Under the pieces are notes generated by a model. The model did not search any database, was not told the DNA's origin, and saw only the letters and a list, made by a program, of their open reading frames with translations. From Bacteroidota bacterium (GTDB taxonomy: Bacteria; Bacteroidota; Ignavibacteria; Tepidaquicellales; Tepidaquicellaceae), in assembly GCA_018266835.1 (NCBI GenBank), contig JAFDZP010000002.1:1525302-1589301 (forward strand): 64,000 bases of DNA. Direction: 5' to 3'. Both the position numbers and the translations under genes were made by a program. Every line of letters starts with the position of its first letter. Position 1 is the first letter of the stretch. Shown here piece by piece: positions 27,097-36,305 of the stretch.

Positions 27097-28449
27097 TTAA
27101 ATTATCTTAGAAAGTTTTTCCTGTACTAATTTTTCTCCCATAGAAAAATCAATTTCTTCAATCGTAGTTTTTCCTTCGCTCAGTTTATCTAATATTTCCT
27201 GCTGAGTATTTCCTCTGTTCAGTGCTGTTGAATACGGAAATCTGTAGAACGTAACCATTGAATATTTAGGAACAAAAGTTTCCGGAAATCTTTTAAACAA
27301 CTCTGCTTCAATTTTTTTATTCAGCAAAAATCTTTTATCTGCAACCTTATCTCTCATCTCGATAAAATTTTCAAGCGCTAAATCAGCTATGGCATCGGTG
27401 TTTACTTTTCTTAAGTTATAATATTCAGGATATACTTTATTCCAGTCATCTCCGTATTTCTCAATACATTCATTCAGCACAGTGCAGTCTTCGAATGCAG
27501 CGTTCATTCCCTGCCCGAAGAACGGAACGATTGCATGGCAGGCGTCTCCCAGCAAAGCGACTTTATCTTTGTAATACCAGGGACCGCAACGGACCGTCAT
27601 TAAATTCCCTGTGGGATTTGCAAAGAAACTCTCTTCAAGATTTTCAACCAATGAAATTGAATCAGGGAAATACTTTTTAAAGAATGTTAAAACTTTCTCT
27701 TTTGTGTTTAAATTGTTCAGTCCTTCTTCTCCGTCAAATGGATGAAACAAAGTGCATGTAAAACTTCCGTCAAGATTCGGCAGAGCAATTAACATAAACG
27801 TTCCTCTTGGCCAGATGTGCAGCGCATTCTTCTCCATCTGAAAAGAACCGTTTGCTCCGGGAGGAATGTTTAACTCCTTATAGCCGTGCAGAAGATACTC
27901 CTGTGAAAAATCAAATCGCGGCAGCTTAAGCATATCTATTCTCAATGCAGAGGCAGAGCCGTCTGTTCCAATTATAGTATCAGATGTGACGAAATAGTTT
28001 TCATTGGTTAAATCATTAGTGAAATGACATTCACCTGATTCAAAATTCATTCCCGTACATCTCTGATTAAAATGGATTTTTATATTTGAATACTGTTCGG
28101 CTAAATCCATCAGCTTCATGTTCAAGGTCGAACGTGAAACAGAGTTTATATATTCGCTGTCATCTTTTCCGTATCGCTGAAACATAAGCTCGCCTTCAAC
28201 CGGATGCATCATCCTTCCGTACATAGGGATTGCTATTTTTTTTATCTCGTCATACAATCCGATTTCTTTAAGCGCATGAATTCCTCTTGTTGATAAAGCA
28301 AGATTTATCGAGCGGCCGCGTTCAACGGGACCCTTGCGCATATCCGAACGTCTTTCGTATACGTTAACTTCAAATCCTTTTTTTGCAAGATAGACTGCAA
28401 GCAGTGAGCCGGCAAGTCCAGCGCCGACAAGTGTAATTTTATTTCCCAA
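27097..28449 (-). CDS. kmo: Kynurenine 3-monooxygenase
   Basis: The 450-residue FAD enzyme hydroxylates kynurenine to 3-hydroxykynurenine in tryptophan degradation or the de novo NAD pathway. It has the N-terminal Rossmann motif GAGLAGSLLA (about residues 8-17), the KMO signature ERGRSINLALSTRGIHAL, YERR, and the FAD/substrate motif GDACHAIVPFFGQGMNAAFE (around residue 300). The C-terminal 70 residues may associate with the membrane. No other kynurenine-pathway gene is adjacent. Confidence 0.93.
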   Translation of the reverse strand: MGNKITLVGAGLAGSLLAVYLAKKGFEVNVYERRSDMRKGPVERGRSINLALSTRGIHALKEIGLYDEIKKIAIPMYGRMMHPVEGELMFQRYGKDDSEYINSVSRSTLNMKLMDLAEQYSNIKIHFNQRCTGMNFESGECHFTNDLTNENYFVTSDTIIGTDGSASALRIDMLKLPRFDFSQEYLLHGYKELNIPPGANGSFQMEKNALHIWPRGTFMLIALPNLDGSFTCTLFHPFDGEEGLNNLNTKEKVLTFFKKYFPDSISLVENLEESFFANPTGNLMTVRCGPWYYKDKVALLGDACHAIVPFFGQGMNAAFEDCTVLNECIEKYGDDWNKVYPEYYNLRKVNTDAIADLALENFIEMRDKVADKRFLLNKKIEAELFKRFPETFVPKYSMVTFYRFPYSTALNRGNTQQEILDKLSEGKTTIEEIDFSMGEKLVQEKLSKII

Positions 28450-28535
28450 TTTTTTTTAATTGTTTAAATGAAAATTATAGAAATTAATTCATAAGAACTA
28501 TTCAATCAATTTTCGGTTATCAAATAAATTTTTTA

Positions 28536-28875
28536 ATTAGTCGGGTTTTAGTCGAATTCTTATTCAATTACAAATTTCAAATTACGAGTTACGAATTGCT
28601 GCATTGTTACAAAAAGTAATATTCCACTTTCACGATTTCGCAGTTTGAAAAAAAATCGAATGTCAAAATCCCGATATTGTTTTTTCAATACCGGTAAATT
28701 TTATTTTTAAATTTTGTCGGAAAAAAGTCGGATTTTTGAATACCCGATATTGTTTTTTCATCACCGCAAATTTTTATTTTTGAAATTAGTCGGATTTTGG
28801 TCGGGTTTTCAAAAATCAATATTGTTTTAACAATACCGCTGATTTTATTTTTCTTAAATTGATGAGTTTTTGATG
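28536..28875 (+). repeat. Tandem array of a 73-bp intergenic repeat
   Basis: The 646-base gene-free gap 28450-29095 contains three tandem units starting near 28670, 28743 and 28815 (periods about 73 and 72), preceded by a half unit near 28536. Each has CCCGATATTG-TTTTTT-CAATACCGG or a similar hairpin, an A/T-rich spacer (TTTTATTTTT), and paired GTCGG boxes. The third unit is degenerate. A related copy in the opposite orientation is at 1003-1100. No frame longer than a few dozen codons is present. Confidence 0.6.
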
Positions 28876-28983
28876 AATTATTATGTAAAGTTGAAAACTG
28901 AATTTATCACTTTAACAAAAACGGTTAATAAAAACAGCAGTACTAAAATAATAGAATAAATCTTAAGTTCAAACGAAATGTTA

Positions 28984-29005
28984 CCTATTAGTAGGGAGGA
29001 AAAAT
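28984..29005. repeat. Copy 3 of the CCTATTAG short palindromic motif
   Basis: CCTATTAGTAGG (28984-28995) is followed by GAGGAAAAA. It is a shortened version of the elements at 900 and 13313 and borders the 73-bp repeat array. Confidence 0.4.
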
Positions 29006-29030
29006 TTATTTTGGTATGAGAATTGTCCTG

Positions 29031-29066
29031 AATAAAAAACGGCTGTAAAGTTTCCTCCACAGCCGT
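29031..29066 (-). terminator. Terminator after the serine hydrolase gene
   Basis: ACGGCTGT (29039-29046) pairs with ACAGCCGT (29059-29066). Read leftward the stem is followed by TTTTTTATT. Confidence 0.85.
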
Positions 29067-29095
29067 CTGAAATCATTTTTATATTTTATTGTATA

Positions 29096-30862
29096 TTATT
29101 TCTTCTTGGCCTTAAATACTCCGTTCGGCTGATTGAATTGTATCTCAGCAGCCTTGCCGTCACTCATATTAAATGTAACTGAGTATCCTTTCAGATCTTT
29201 TATATCAAAGTTATTATCACCGGAAGGGACTAAATCATACTCAGGCTGTCCCGGAATAAACAATTTTAAAACATTATTCTTAACACTTACTTTTGCAACT
29301 GCGCCCTGCAAATCATAGTCGCCTGTATATTTTTCATAAGCGTACGAGTTATCTTTAAACTCAGGGACTTTTTTGAACTCAATATCTTTTACACCCTGCT
29401 CAAGCTGAGCATAAACTTTGGAGACTTTGCCTTTCTCATCGATTGTAAAGTTCACAAGCATTGGCGGCATATCTTCACTTGTTGATTTAAAATAATCGTA
29501 ATGATAATGCGCTAATGGAATTTTAAAAGTATGATAATCTATCAACAAATTATCATTCTTCAATTCAATTTTCATTGTGCCGTATGCTTCATTTTCAAAA
29601 CTTCCAACGTAATCAACTAAGGGATGTGAAGGCGTTGTGTTCTCAACCTGATTCGGATCTTTTTGCTCTTCGGGTTTTTGTGTACCCTCATCATTTTTTT
29701 GCATTCCGAGCAATCTGCCGTTCCAGTCAATCGGGTCAAGCTCAAGCATTCTATCTATAATAGAGTTTCTTACAACGCTGGGCAGTACAGTGTTATCCAT
29801 GTTTGTAAGTATTACAATACCGAGCGAGTCAGTTGGCATTAAGCAAACGTTCGCGGAGAAACCGTCAATGTTTCCGCCGTGCTCTAATCTTAAATGGTCC
29901 CTGTATTGATTTATTCCCCAGCCAAGTCCGTAGCTTCCGTAAAAAAGTTCTTTGCTTGGAGTACCCGGAGTAACAATTTGCGGTGAGTGCGCAGTGATAA
30001 CCATTTCTTCATCAACAATTTTTTTGCCGTTAAATTTTCCGTAGTTAAGATGCATAATTACCCAGTTAGCCATATCTTTTGCATTTGAGTTTATGCATCC
30101 GGCAGGACCGACTGATTGTATATCTCTGAAGTCAATAAGTTTTACTTTATCTTTTTCTTCTCTGTATGGTTTCGCAAAATCGGTAGTGGCTCTTGAATCG
30201 AAAGTAGAAAAATTAGTGTTATTCATTTCAAGAGGAATAAGAATGTTCTGCTTTGTAAAATTTTCCCATGTATCTTTTGAAATTGCTTCCACTAAAATTC
30301 CTGCAGTCATGTACATAAGGTTCTGATACTGAAATTTTTCTCTGAATCCTGCTGAGGGTTCAAGAAATCTGAGTCGGTTAAACAATTCCATGCGGGATAA
30401 ATCCGAACCGTACCACATTAAGTCGTGTCTCGGTAATCCTGAACGGTGTGTCATTAAATCTCTCGCAGTCATATGCTGTGTAACATACTCATCGTACATT
30501 TTGAATGTCGGCATGTAGTTGATGACGGGCTTATCTAGATTAAGCTCGCCCTTTCCGACCAATATACAGTTATCAATAGCAGTGAATGCTTTTGTGCATG
30601 AACCGATTGAGAACAATGTATTTTCAGTAACGGGAAGTTTGCCCTCAACATCTCGGTAGCCGTAGCCCTTTGCTAAAACAACTTTTCCGTTTTTTACAAT
30701 TGAGATGCCAACGCCCGGAACTTTCCAGTCTTTGAGAAACTGATTTATTAAAGTATCTAAATCTTTTAATTTTTCTTCATTGGTTTTTCCCTGCGAAAAA
30801 GCAAAAGATGCAGTTAATAAAAAGATTAACAGAAGAAGGTTAAATTTCTTAAATATTTTCAT
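29096..30862 (-). CDS. Exported beta-lactamase-fold serine hydrolase with DUF3471 domain
   Basis: From the ATG at 30862 the protein has 588 residues and a signal peptide (KIFKKFNLLLLIFLLTASFA, then FSQ). A longer frame exists from 31000 but its 46 extra residues overlap the upstream MFS gene and would bury the signal peptide. The serine beta-lactamase/penicillin-binding-protein fold is shown by SIGSCTKAF (S-x-x-K), a YQN motif and LEHGGNIDGF (HGG in place of KTG). A C-terminal DUF3471-type beta domain follows (HPLVDYVGSFENEAYG). Likely a periplasmic peptidase or esterase. It ends in a terminator. Confidence 0.88.
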   Translation of the reverse strand: MKIFKKFNLLLLIFLLTASFAFSQGKTNEEKLKDLDTLINQFLKDWKVPGVGISIVKNGKVVLAKGYGYRDVEGKLPVTENTLFSIGSCTKAFTAIDNCILVGKGELNLDKPVINYMPTFKMYDEYVTQHMTARDLMTHRSGLPRHDLMWYGSDLSRMELFNRLRFLEPSAGFREKFQYQNLMYMTAGILVEAISKDTWENFTKQNILIPLEMNNTNFSTFDSRATTDFAKPYREEKDKVKLIDFRDIQSVGPAGCINSNAKDMANWVIMHLNYGKFNGKKIVDEEMVITAHSPQIVTPGTPSKELFYGSYGLGWGINQYRDHLRLEHGGNIDGFSANVCLMPTDSLGIVILTNMDNTVLPSVVRNSIIDRMLELDPIDWNGRLLGMQKNDEGTQKPEEQKDPNQVENTTPSHPLVDYVGSFENEAYGTMKIELKNDNLLIDYHTFKIPLAHYHYDYFKSTSEDMPPMLVNFTIDEKGKVSKVYAQLEQGVKDIEFKKVPEFKDNSYAYEKYTGDYDLQGAVAKVSVKNNVLKLFIPGQPEYDLVPSGDNNFDIKDLKGYSVTFNMSDGKAAEIQFNQPNGVFKAKKK

Positions 30863-30930
30863 GAGGGTTAATTTGTAATTATTCATTGATAATGTTATAG
30901 ACGATAAAAATGTATGCAGGGTTTCAGATT

Positions 30931-32145
30931 TTACAGCTTTAGTTTTCGCAGATTCGGGAATTTCAAAGCGACTAAAACGACTACAATTAATGTCATGCAT
31001 CCTCCAAAAATAACTGAAGGAACTGTGCCCAGTAACTTTGCTGCAAAGCCTGATTCAAACGCACCGATTTCATTAGATGAACCGATGAAAATGCTATCGA
31101 CTGACGAAACTCTTCCTTTCATATTTTCAGGAGTTTCAAGCTGCATTATTAATGCGCGGATTACAACACTGACCTGGTCAAACGCTCCGCTCATAGCAAG
31201 CGCGAATATTGATAAATAAAAATTTGTTGAGAGCCCGAACGTAAGCATGCACAACCCAAATCCAAAAACTGTAACGAGTAAATTTCTTCCTGCATTGTGA
31301 GTTAAAGGTCTTCGTGCCATTATGAGTCCCATTACAACTGCGCCGAATGCAGGAGCAGCTCTTAATGCACCAAGTCCCTGTGGTCCGATTTTTAAAATTT
31401 CTGCAGCGAATACGGGCAGCAATGCAACTGCTCCGCCGAATAAAACTGCAAATAAGTCTAATGTAATAGCGCTGAGTATAAATTTATTTTGAAATACAAA
31501 TCTTACTCCGGCAAAAATACTTTCTTTAAGTGATTCGGCAATATCGTAAACTGGTAACGGTTTCTTTTTTATAAGAAGAACAAAAATTATAGATACGGTT
31601 GTAAGAATTACATCTGTTGAATATGAAGCGACGACTCCGAAGAAACCGTAAATAAGTCCGCCAAGTGCCGGACCTGCAACTGCGCCGATCTGCCAGTTTG
31701 TTGAGCTCCATGAAACTGCTTTAGGGTAAAGCTGTCTTGGGATAATCTGCGCAAGGAATGCAAAGTTTGCGGGGCTTATAAATCCTCTGCCAAGTCCGCT
31801 TAAAAATATTACTCCGTAAATTAAATAAAGTTTATTATTAACTAATGCAGGTGAAATATTTGCGGAAATAATTAACAAAGCAACGGAGCATATAAGCATA
31901 ACGAGTGATGCGAAGAGAACGATTTTTTTTCTGTCGTTTCTATCGGCAACGTGACCTGCATATAAAGAAACTGAGAGCGATGGAATTGCCTCTGCGAGTC
32001 CGATAAGTCCCAGTGAAAACGGGTCTTTTGTGATTTCGTAAATCTGCCATCCGACTATAACTGCCTGCATTTGTGTTGCAAGCATCATGCTTAAGCGGGC
32101 GAGAAGATAAAATCTGAACTCGGAAATTTTAAGAGGAGAATCCAA
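30931..32145 (-). CDS. MFS transporter of the EntS-like exporter group
   Basis: The 404-residue protein has twelve predicted membrane helices and the MFS loop motif between helices 2 and 3 (GHVADRNDRKKIV, about residues 64-76). FRFYLLARLSMMLATQMQAV and SVDSIFIGSSNEIGAFESG are typical of the MFS_3/EntS group, which exports siderophores or other small molecules by proton exchange. No siderophore biosynthesis genes are nearby, so the substrate is unknown. The serine hydrolase follows 68 bases after its stop, on the same strand. Confidence 0.88.
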   Translation of the reverse strand: MDSPLKISEFRFYLLARLSMMLATQMQAVIVGWQIYEITKDPFSLGLIGLAEAIPSLSVSLYAGHVADRNDRKKIVLFASLVMLICSVALLIISANISPALVNNKLYLIYGVIFLSGLGRGFISPANFAFLAQIIPRQLYPKAVSWSSTNWQIGAVAGPALGGLIYGFFGVVASYSTDVILTTVSIIFVLLIKKKPLPVYDIAESLKESIFAGVRFVFQNKFILSAITLDLFAVLFGGAVALLPVFAAEILKIGPQGLGALRAAPAFGAVVMGLIMARRPLTHNAGRNLLVTVFGFGLCMLTFGLSTNFYLSIFALAMSGAFDQVSVVIRALIMQLETPENMKGRVSSVDSIFIGSSNEIGAFESGFAAKLLGTVPSVIFGGCMTLIVVVLVALKFPNLRKLKL

Positions 32146-32222
32146 ATAATTCTATAACATTTCTTTATATAAAAATTAAAATATATAAGATATATTAGAT
32201 ATTCTATTTATAAAAAATATTG

Positions 32223-32798
32223 ATGAAAATAGAAATAGTACCATATAATCCTGAGTGGAAAATAAAGTTTGAAGAAGAGAAAAAAATTCTTTCTGAGCTG
32301 CTGAAGGAATTTAATCCTGAGATAGAGCATATCGGAAGCACGGCCATTGAGGGACTCGGCGCAAAGCCGATAGTGGATATACAAATCGGTATGAGAAAGT
32401 ATGAGGACCTGGATGCTATAGTTGATAAAATGATTGCAGCAGGATATGTTTATTATAAGAAGTATGAAGATGTACTTCCCGGGAGAAGATATTTTGTGAA
32501 AGCTGCAAATCCAAATAACGACACATTGCCAAAAATTTTATATACTTATGATGATATATTTGACCGCAAAGAGCATCCGCATCTGTTTCATATTCATTCA
32601 GTAGAACTGGATAGTGACTGGTGGCGAAGGCACATAGCGTTCAGAGATTATTTAAGAAATAATGACAACGCAAGAGATGAATATTATAAACTGAAAGTTG
32701 ATTTGGCTAGAAAAGAATGGGAGGATAAAAATGATTACACTGACGCGAAAACAGATTTTGTAAAATCAATTGAAAAACTGGCAGGGATACATGAGTGA
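32223..32798 (+). CDS. GrpB/UPF0157 family protein
   Basis: The protein matches the GrpB family, related to nucleotidyltransferases: VPYNPEWKIKFEEEK, EHIGSTAIEGLGAKPIVDI (the GS and DIQ positions form the nucleotidyltransferase-like pocket) and HLFHIHSVELDSDWWRRHIA. The ATG at 32223 is chosen over the TTG at 32220 directly before it, giving 191 residues. Biochemical role of GrpB proteins is not established. Its end overlaps the next gene by eight bases. Confidence 0.88.
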   Translation: MKIEIVPYNPEWKIKFEEEKKILSELLKEFNPEIEHIGSTAIEGLGAKPIVDIQIGMRKYEDLDAIVDKMIAAGYVYYKKYEDVLPGRRYFVKAANPNNDTLPKILYTYDDIFDRKEHPHLFHIHSVELDSDWWRRHIAFRDYLRNNDNARDEYYKLKVDLARKEWEDKNDYTDAKTDFVKSIEKLAGIHE

Positions 32799-33822
32799 AA
32801 GAATAAATATTCTTTTTCTATGGAAGCCGGAAGATACTCTTTGGAATTATTTGAAAGATGGTTTGAAGGATTTTCCAATTATAGAGTTTTTCATTGTTGA
32901 TAAGGAAATACAACCTGAAATCGAAAAAGAATATTATGTTAAATCTGACATTATAATCGGCTGGAGACCGAATGAAGAATATATCAGAGAAGCGAAAAAT
33001 TTAAAGCTGTTTATAAATCCCGGTGCAGGAGTTAAACACCTGATGAAGCTTTTCAAGGAATTAAATTCAGAAAGAAAAATCACACTTGTAAACGGACACG
33101 GTAATTCTTATTTCACTGCGCAGCATGGAGTTGCGCTGCTTCTCTCTTTAATGAATAAAATTGTCCCGCATCATAACTGGATGAAAGTAGGAAGATGGAG
33201 ACTGGGAGATGATGAGGCTAAAACAATCCCTTTAAGAGACAGGAGGATTGGTTTACTCGGCTACGGAGCAATTAATAAAAAAATACATAAGTTTCTTTCG
33301 GGATTTGATGTTGAGTTCCATGTTTTGAAACGTTCATGGAATGAAAACAATGAGACAGGTAATCTGAAAAAATATTTACCGGAACATCTGCATGAATTTC
33401 TTACTGCAGTTGATATTCTGATAATAGCATTACCTGATACAGATAAAACAAATAATCTTATAGATACTAAAGAATTAGAATTATTCGGAAAAAATAAGAA
33501 TGCTGTACTTGTAAACATTGCAAGAGGAGCAATTATAAATGAAGAGGCTCTTTATAATGCGTTAAAAAATAATGTTATTGTCGGAGCAGCAATGGATGTA
33601 TGGTATAATTACAGTCCCGAAGCTATTGATGATAAAAAATATCCGTATGACTCGGAAAAATTTCCGTTCCATGAACTTGAAAATGTAATCCTCTCTCCCC
33701 ACCGCGCAGCGTCACCTCACGATGACTTAAAAAGATGGGATGAAGTGATTGAAAACATATCTCGTTTTGCAAAAGGTGAACAAAAATTTTTAAACACTGT
33801 TGATATAGAGAAAGGATATTAA
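32791..33822 (+). CDS. NAD-dependent 2-hydroxyacid dehydrogenase
   Basis: Starting at the ATG at 32791, the protein has 343 residues; an upstream ATG at 32770 adds seven residues of unlikely sequence. It is a D-isomer-specific 2-hydroxyacid dehydrogenase: NGHGNSYFTAQHGVALLLSL, the NAD-binding RRIGLLGYGAINKKIHKF (151-168), ALPDTDKTNNLI, VNIARGAIINEEAL with catalytic Arg245, and SPHRAA with catalytic His304. The substrate cannot be deduced. It overlaps the GrpB gene and is 9 bases from the deacetylase gene. Confidence 0.87.
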   Translation: MSERINILFLWKPEDTLWNYLKDGLKDFPIIEFFIVDKEIQPEIEKEYYVKSDIIIGWRPNEEYIREAKNLKLFINPGAGVKHLMKLFKELNSERKITLVNGHGNSYFTAQHGVALLLSLMNKIVPHHNWMKVGRWRLGDDEAKTIPLRDRRIGLLGYGAINKKIHKFLSGFDVEFHVLKRSWNENNETGNLKKYLPEHLHEFLTAVDILIIALPDTDKTNNLIDTKELELFGKNKNAVLVNIARGAIINEEALYNALKNNVIVGAAMDVWYNYSPEAIDDKKYPYDSEKFPFHELENVILSPHRAASPHDDLKRWDEVIENISRFAKGEQKFLNTVDIEKGY

Positions 33823-33831
33823 TAAAAGAAA

Positions 33832-34740
33832 TTGAGCAAGCTAAAAGTTTTTTATACCGATAAATACAGAGTGCCATTGCCGGAGGGACATAGATTCCCG
33901 ATGACGAAATACCGCCTCACACGTGAATATCTCCTAAAAAATAATATCCTCAAAGAATCCGAATTACTCGAACCTAATATTGCAACGCAGGAAGATATTT
34001 TATTATGCCATTCGGAAGATTATTATGAATCATTCAGAACAGGTTCTATCGATGAGAAGGCAATAAGAAAGCTCGGACTTCCATGGAGTTATGATTTATT
34101 CCTCCGCTCACTTTCATCAGTCGGAGGCTCACTGTCATCGGCAAAGTCCGCTTTAGAAAATGGCGTTGCAGGCAATTTATCCGGTGGAACTCATCATGCA
34201 TTCAGAGAGCATGGTGAGGGCTACTGCGTCTTCAATGACTTTGCAATCGTCAGCACTTACCTTCAAAAAAACAATCTTGCGAACAAAATTGCAATCGTTG
34301 ATTTAGATGTTCACCAGGGAAATGGGACGTCATCAATTCTAAAAGACAATAAAAATGTTTTTATACTTGATATGCACGGCGAGAAGAATTATCCCTATGA
34401 AAAAATTCCTTCCACGCTTGATGTAAGATTACCTGATAACACAAATGACGAACAATACTTATCCGTTCTTGAAAACAAGCTTGAAATAGTTTTTGATTTT
34501 GAACCTGATATAGTTTTGTTTCTTGCGGGAGTTGACCCTCTTAAAGAAGATGCGCTCGGCAGACTTGCATTAACAAAAGAAGGATTGCGTGAAAGAGACT
34601 ACATGGTATTAAATGAATGTAAAAAAAGAAAGATTCCCGTTTCAATCGCGCTCGGCGGCGGATATGCAAAGCCGATTGAGTTGACTGTTGAATGTTATGC
34701 GCAGACTTACGAAGTGGTGAAAGAAGTTTTTAGTTTTTAA
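33832..34740 (+). CDS. Histone-deacetylase-family hydrolase, TTG start
   Basis: The 302-residue protein belongs to the bacterial class of zinc-dependent HDAC-like deacetylases (acetoin-utilisation or acetylpolyamine group). Catalytic His121/His122 lie in GGTHHAFREHGEGYCVFND; zinc ligands are Asp159 and His161 (DLDVHQGNG) and Asp235 (LAGVDPL). The TTG at 33832 is the only plausible start: an in-frame TAA lies two codons upstream and the first internal Met is residue 24. Its 3' end overlaps the convergent hydrolase gene by 11 bases. Confidence 0.9.
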   Translation: MSKLKVFYTDKYRVPLPEGHRFPMTKYRLTREYLLKNNILKESELLEPNIATQEDILLCHSEDYYESFRTGSIDEKAIRKLGLPWSYDLFLRSLSSVGGSLSSAKSALENGVAGNLSGGTHHAFREHGEGYCVFNDFAIVSTYLQKNNLANKIAIVDLDVHQGNGTSSILKDNKNVFILDMHGEKNYPYEKIPSTLDVRLPDNTNDEQYLSVLENKLEIVFDFEPDIVLFLAGVDPLKEDALGRLALTKEGLRERDYMVLNECKKRKIPVSIALGGGYAKPIELTVECYAQTYEVVKEVFSF

Positions 34741-35569
34741 TAAACTTAATCGACTCCTCTATTACATTATCAAAAGCTTTTGTAGTTCCATCGAACGGAT
34801 GCACAACTCCAAATGTATGCCCTGTCTTCTCAATTAATTTATATTGAGTCTTTTCTTTATTGCTGACAGAGTGAAGAGTTTCGGCATTGGAGTAATCTAC
34901 GGATAAATCCTGCTCTCCGTGAAGAATTAAAACCGGCACATCTACTCTCTTCATTGCTTCCTGAATATCTAGTCTTTCTTTATTATTTTCCAGGTCTTCA
35001 AGCAGAGATATATCCATTCTCATTATTTGTCCCGTGCGCGAGTTTGGTTCCTCTATATATCCTTTTTCCTTCCACTCTTTTTTCTTTCTTTCTGTGTATC
35101 TGTCATAATGTGAAACGGCTGCAAGTGTAATTAATTTTTTAACGCGTTTATCCTGCGAAGTTTTAAGAATAACACAGCCGCCTCCGCGGGAATGCCCTAT
35201 AAGTGTTAGAGTTCCGAAATCATAATTGTATTTATCTCTGTTATCATCAAAATAATCTATAACCGCTCCAAGGTCATCAAGCTCCCGTGAAAATGTATTC
35301 TTTGCAAATAATTCCAGACGTGTAAAGTGTACAAGTTCATCTTCTTTTTCACCGACACCATTATAGGAAAAATTAAAGCTTACTACAAAAAATCCTGCTT
35401 CGGCAAGTTTATCAGTCATGTATGGAAATCCGCCCCAGTCTTTAAATCCTTTAAAGCCGTGAACAAAAATTACGAGTGGTAAATCCTTTTTACTCTCGTC
35501 ATATCTTATATCTGTTACAAGATTATCACCGTACTCATTTTGTATATTAAAACTATTTTTAGTTATCAT
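34730..35569 (-). CDS. Alpha/beta hydrolase (S33/S9-like)
   Basis: The 279-residue protein has the alpha/beta hydrolase fold: oxyanion region VIFVHGFKGFKDWGGFPYM, nucleophile elbow LIGHSRGGG (Ser about residue 128), acid in LILHGEQDLSVDY and His in EKTGHTFGVVHPF. There is no signal peptide, so it should be cytosolic. An esterase or peptidase role is likely but the substrate is open. It lies 17 bases downstream of algH on the same strand. Confidence 0.88.
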   Translation of the reverse strand: MITKNSFNIQNEYGDNLVTDIRYDESKKDLPLVIFVHGFKGFKDWGGFPYMTDKLAEAGFFVVSFNFSYNGVGEKEDELVHFTRLELFAKNTFSRELDDLGAVIDYFDDNRDKYNYDFGTLTLIGHSRGGGCVILKTSQDKRVKKLITLAAVSHYDRYTERKKKEWKEKGYIEEPNSRTGQIMRMDISLLEDLENNKERLDIQEAMKRVDVPVLILHGEQDLSVDYSNAETLHSVSNKEKTQYKLIEKTGHTFGVVHPFDGTTKAFDNVIEESIKFIKN

Positions 35570-35586
35570 TAAAGTAAAATGTAAAA

Positions 35587-36138
35587 TTAATTTAAACTTG
35601 GATCTTCGGGGAAGCTTGCCATCACTGCATATTTTTTCCCGAGCTTCTTCATCACATCAGCCCACATTGAATCAGGATTTTCAGTAAAGACAATTTCTTC
35701 ATTCGCATCGGCAACTACCCATGAGTTTTCCTTCTGCTCAAATCCCAGCTGCCCTTCATCCCATCCGCAGTAGCCGACAAGAAAAATAAAATCCTCTGCT
35801 TTAATTGCGCTTACACTCATTAAAGTTTTCAGTTCTTCAAAGCTTCCGCCCCAGTAAATACCAGCGGCGATTTCTATACTGTTTTCAATCGGTTTACCTC
35901 TGTGAATGAACTGTAACGTATTCGGCTGCACGGGTCCGCCGAAGTAAACGGGGGCATCGAAGTCAGGGAAATCAACTACAACATCGTTCAAAGATAATTC
36001 TGTTTTTTTATTTATAATAAACCCAACGGTTCCTTCTGCATTGTGTTCGCAGAGCAAAACAACAGAACGTTTGAAGTTGGGGTCCTGCATGAATGGTTCG
36101 GCGAGAAGAAGTTTTCCTTTAGCGGGTTGGTGAATCAT
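35587..36138 (-). CDS. YqgE/AlgH family protein
   Basis: The 183-residue protein matches UPF0301: GKLLLAEPFMQDPNFKRSVV, LLCEHNAEGTVGFIINK, VYFGGPVQPNTLQFIH and FLVGYCGWDEGQLGFE are the family's landmarks. The family is widespread; AlgH was named for an effect on alginate synthesis in Pseudomonas but the molecular activity is not established. It forms a two-gene leftward unit with the alpha/beta hydrolase. Confidence 0.92.
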   Translation of the reverse strand: MIHQPAKGKLLLAEPFMQDPNFKRSVVLLCEHNAEGTVGFIINKKTELSLNDVVVDFPDFDAPVYFGGPVQPNTLQFIHRGKPIENSIEIAAGIYWGGSFEELKTLMSVSAIKAEDFIFLVGYCGWDEGQLGFEQKENSWVVADANEEIVFTENPDSMWADVMKKLGKKYAVMASFPEDPSLN

Positions 36139-36305
36139 ATTTTAATCTTTTTATCGTTTTTTAATCAACTTTTATAAAATATAAAATCATAAGTTAATAG
36201 GCAAAGAAGAAAAATATTATATTTATTAGATTTTATCTCTCTCCCAGATTGATTATTTTACAACTTCAAATTTAATAATCACATCAAAACTCAGAAAGGT
36301 TAATC

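Noticed and set aside
28450-29095. CRISPR array, because of the regular repeats near 28.7 kb
   Set aside because: Units are contiguous and degenerate, with no conserved direct repeat separated by unique spacers, and no cas genes are present.
30863-31000. 46-residue N-terminal extension of the serine hydrolase
   Set aside because: It overlaps the end of the MFS gene and would place the signal peptide inside the protein; the ATG at 30862 gives a normal exported protein.
32770-32790. Upstream ATG for the hydroxyacid dehydrogenase
   Set aside because: It adds seven residues encoded inside the GrpB gene in another frame. The ATG at 32791 gives an MSERINILFLW start typical of the family.
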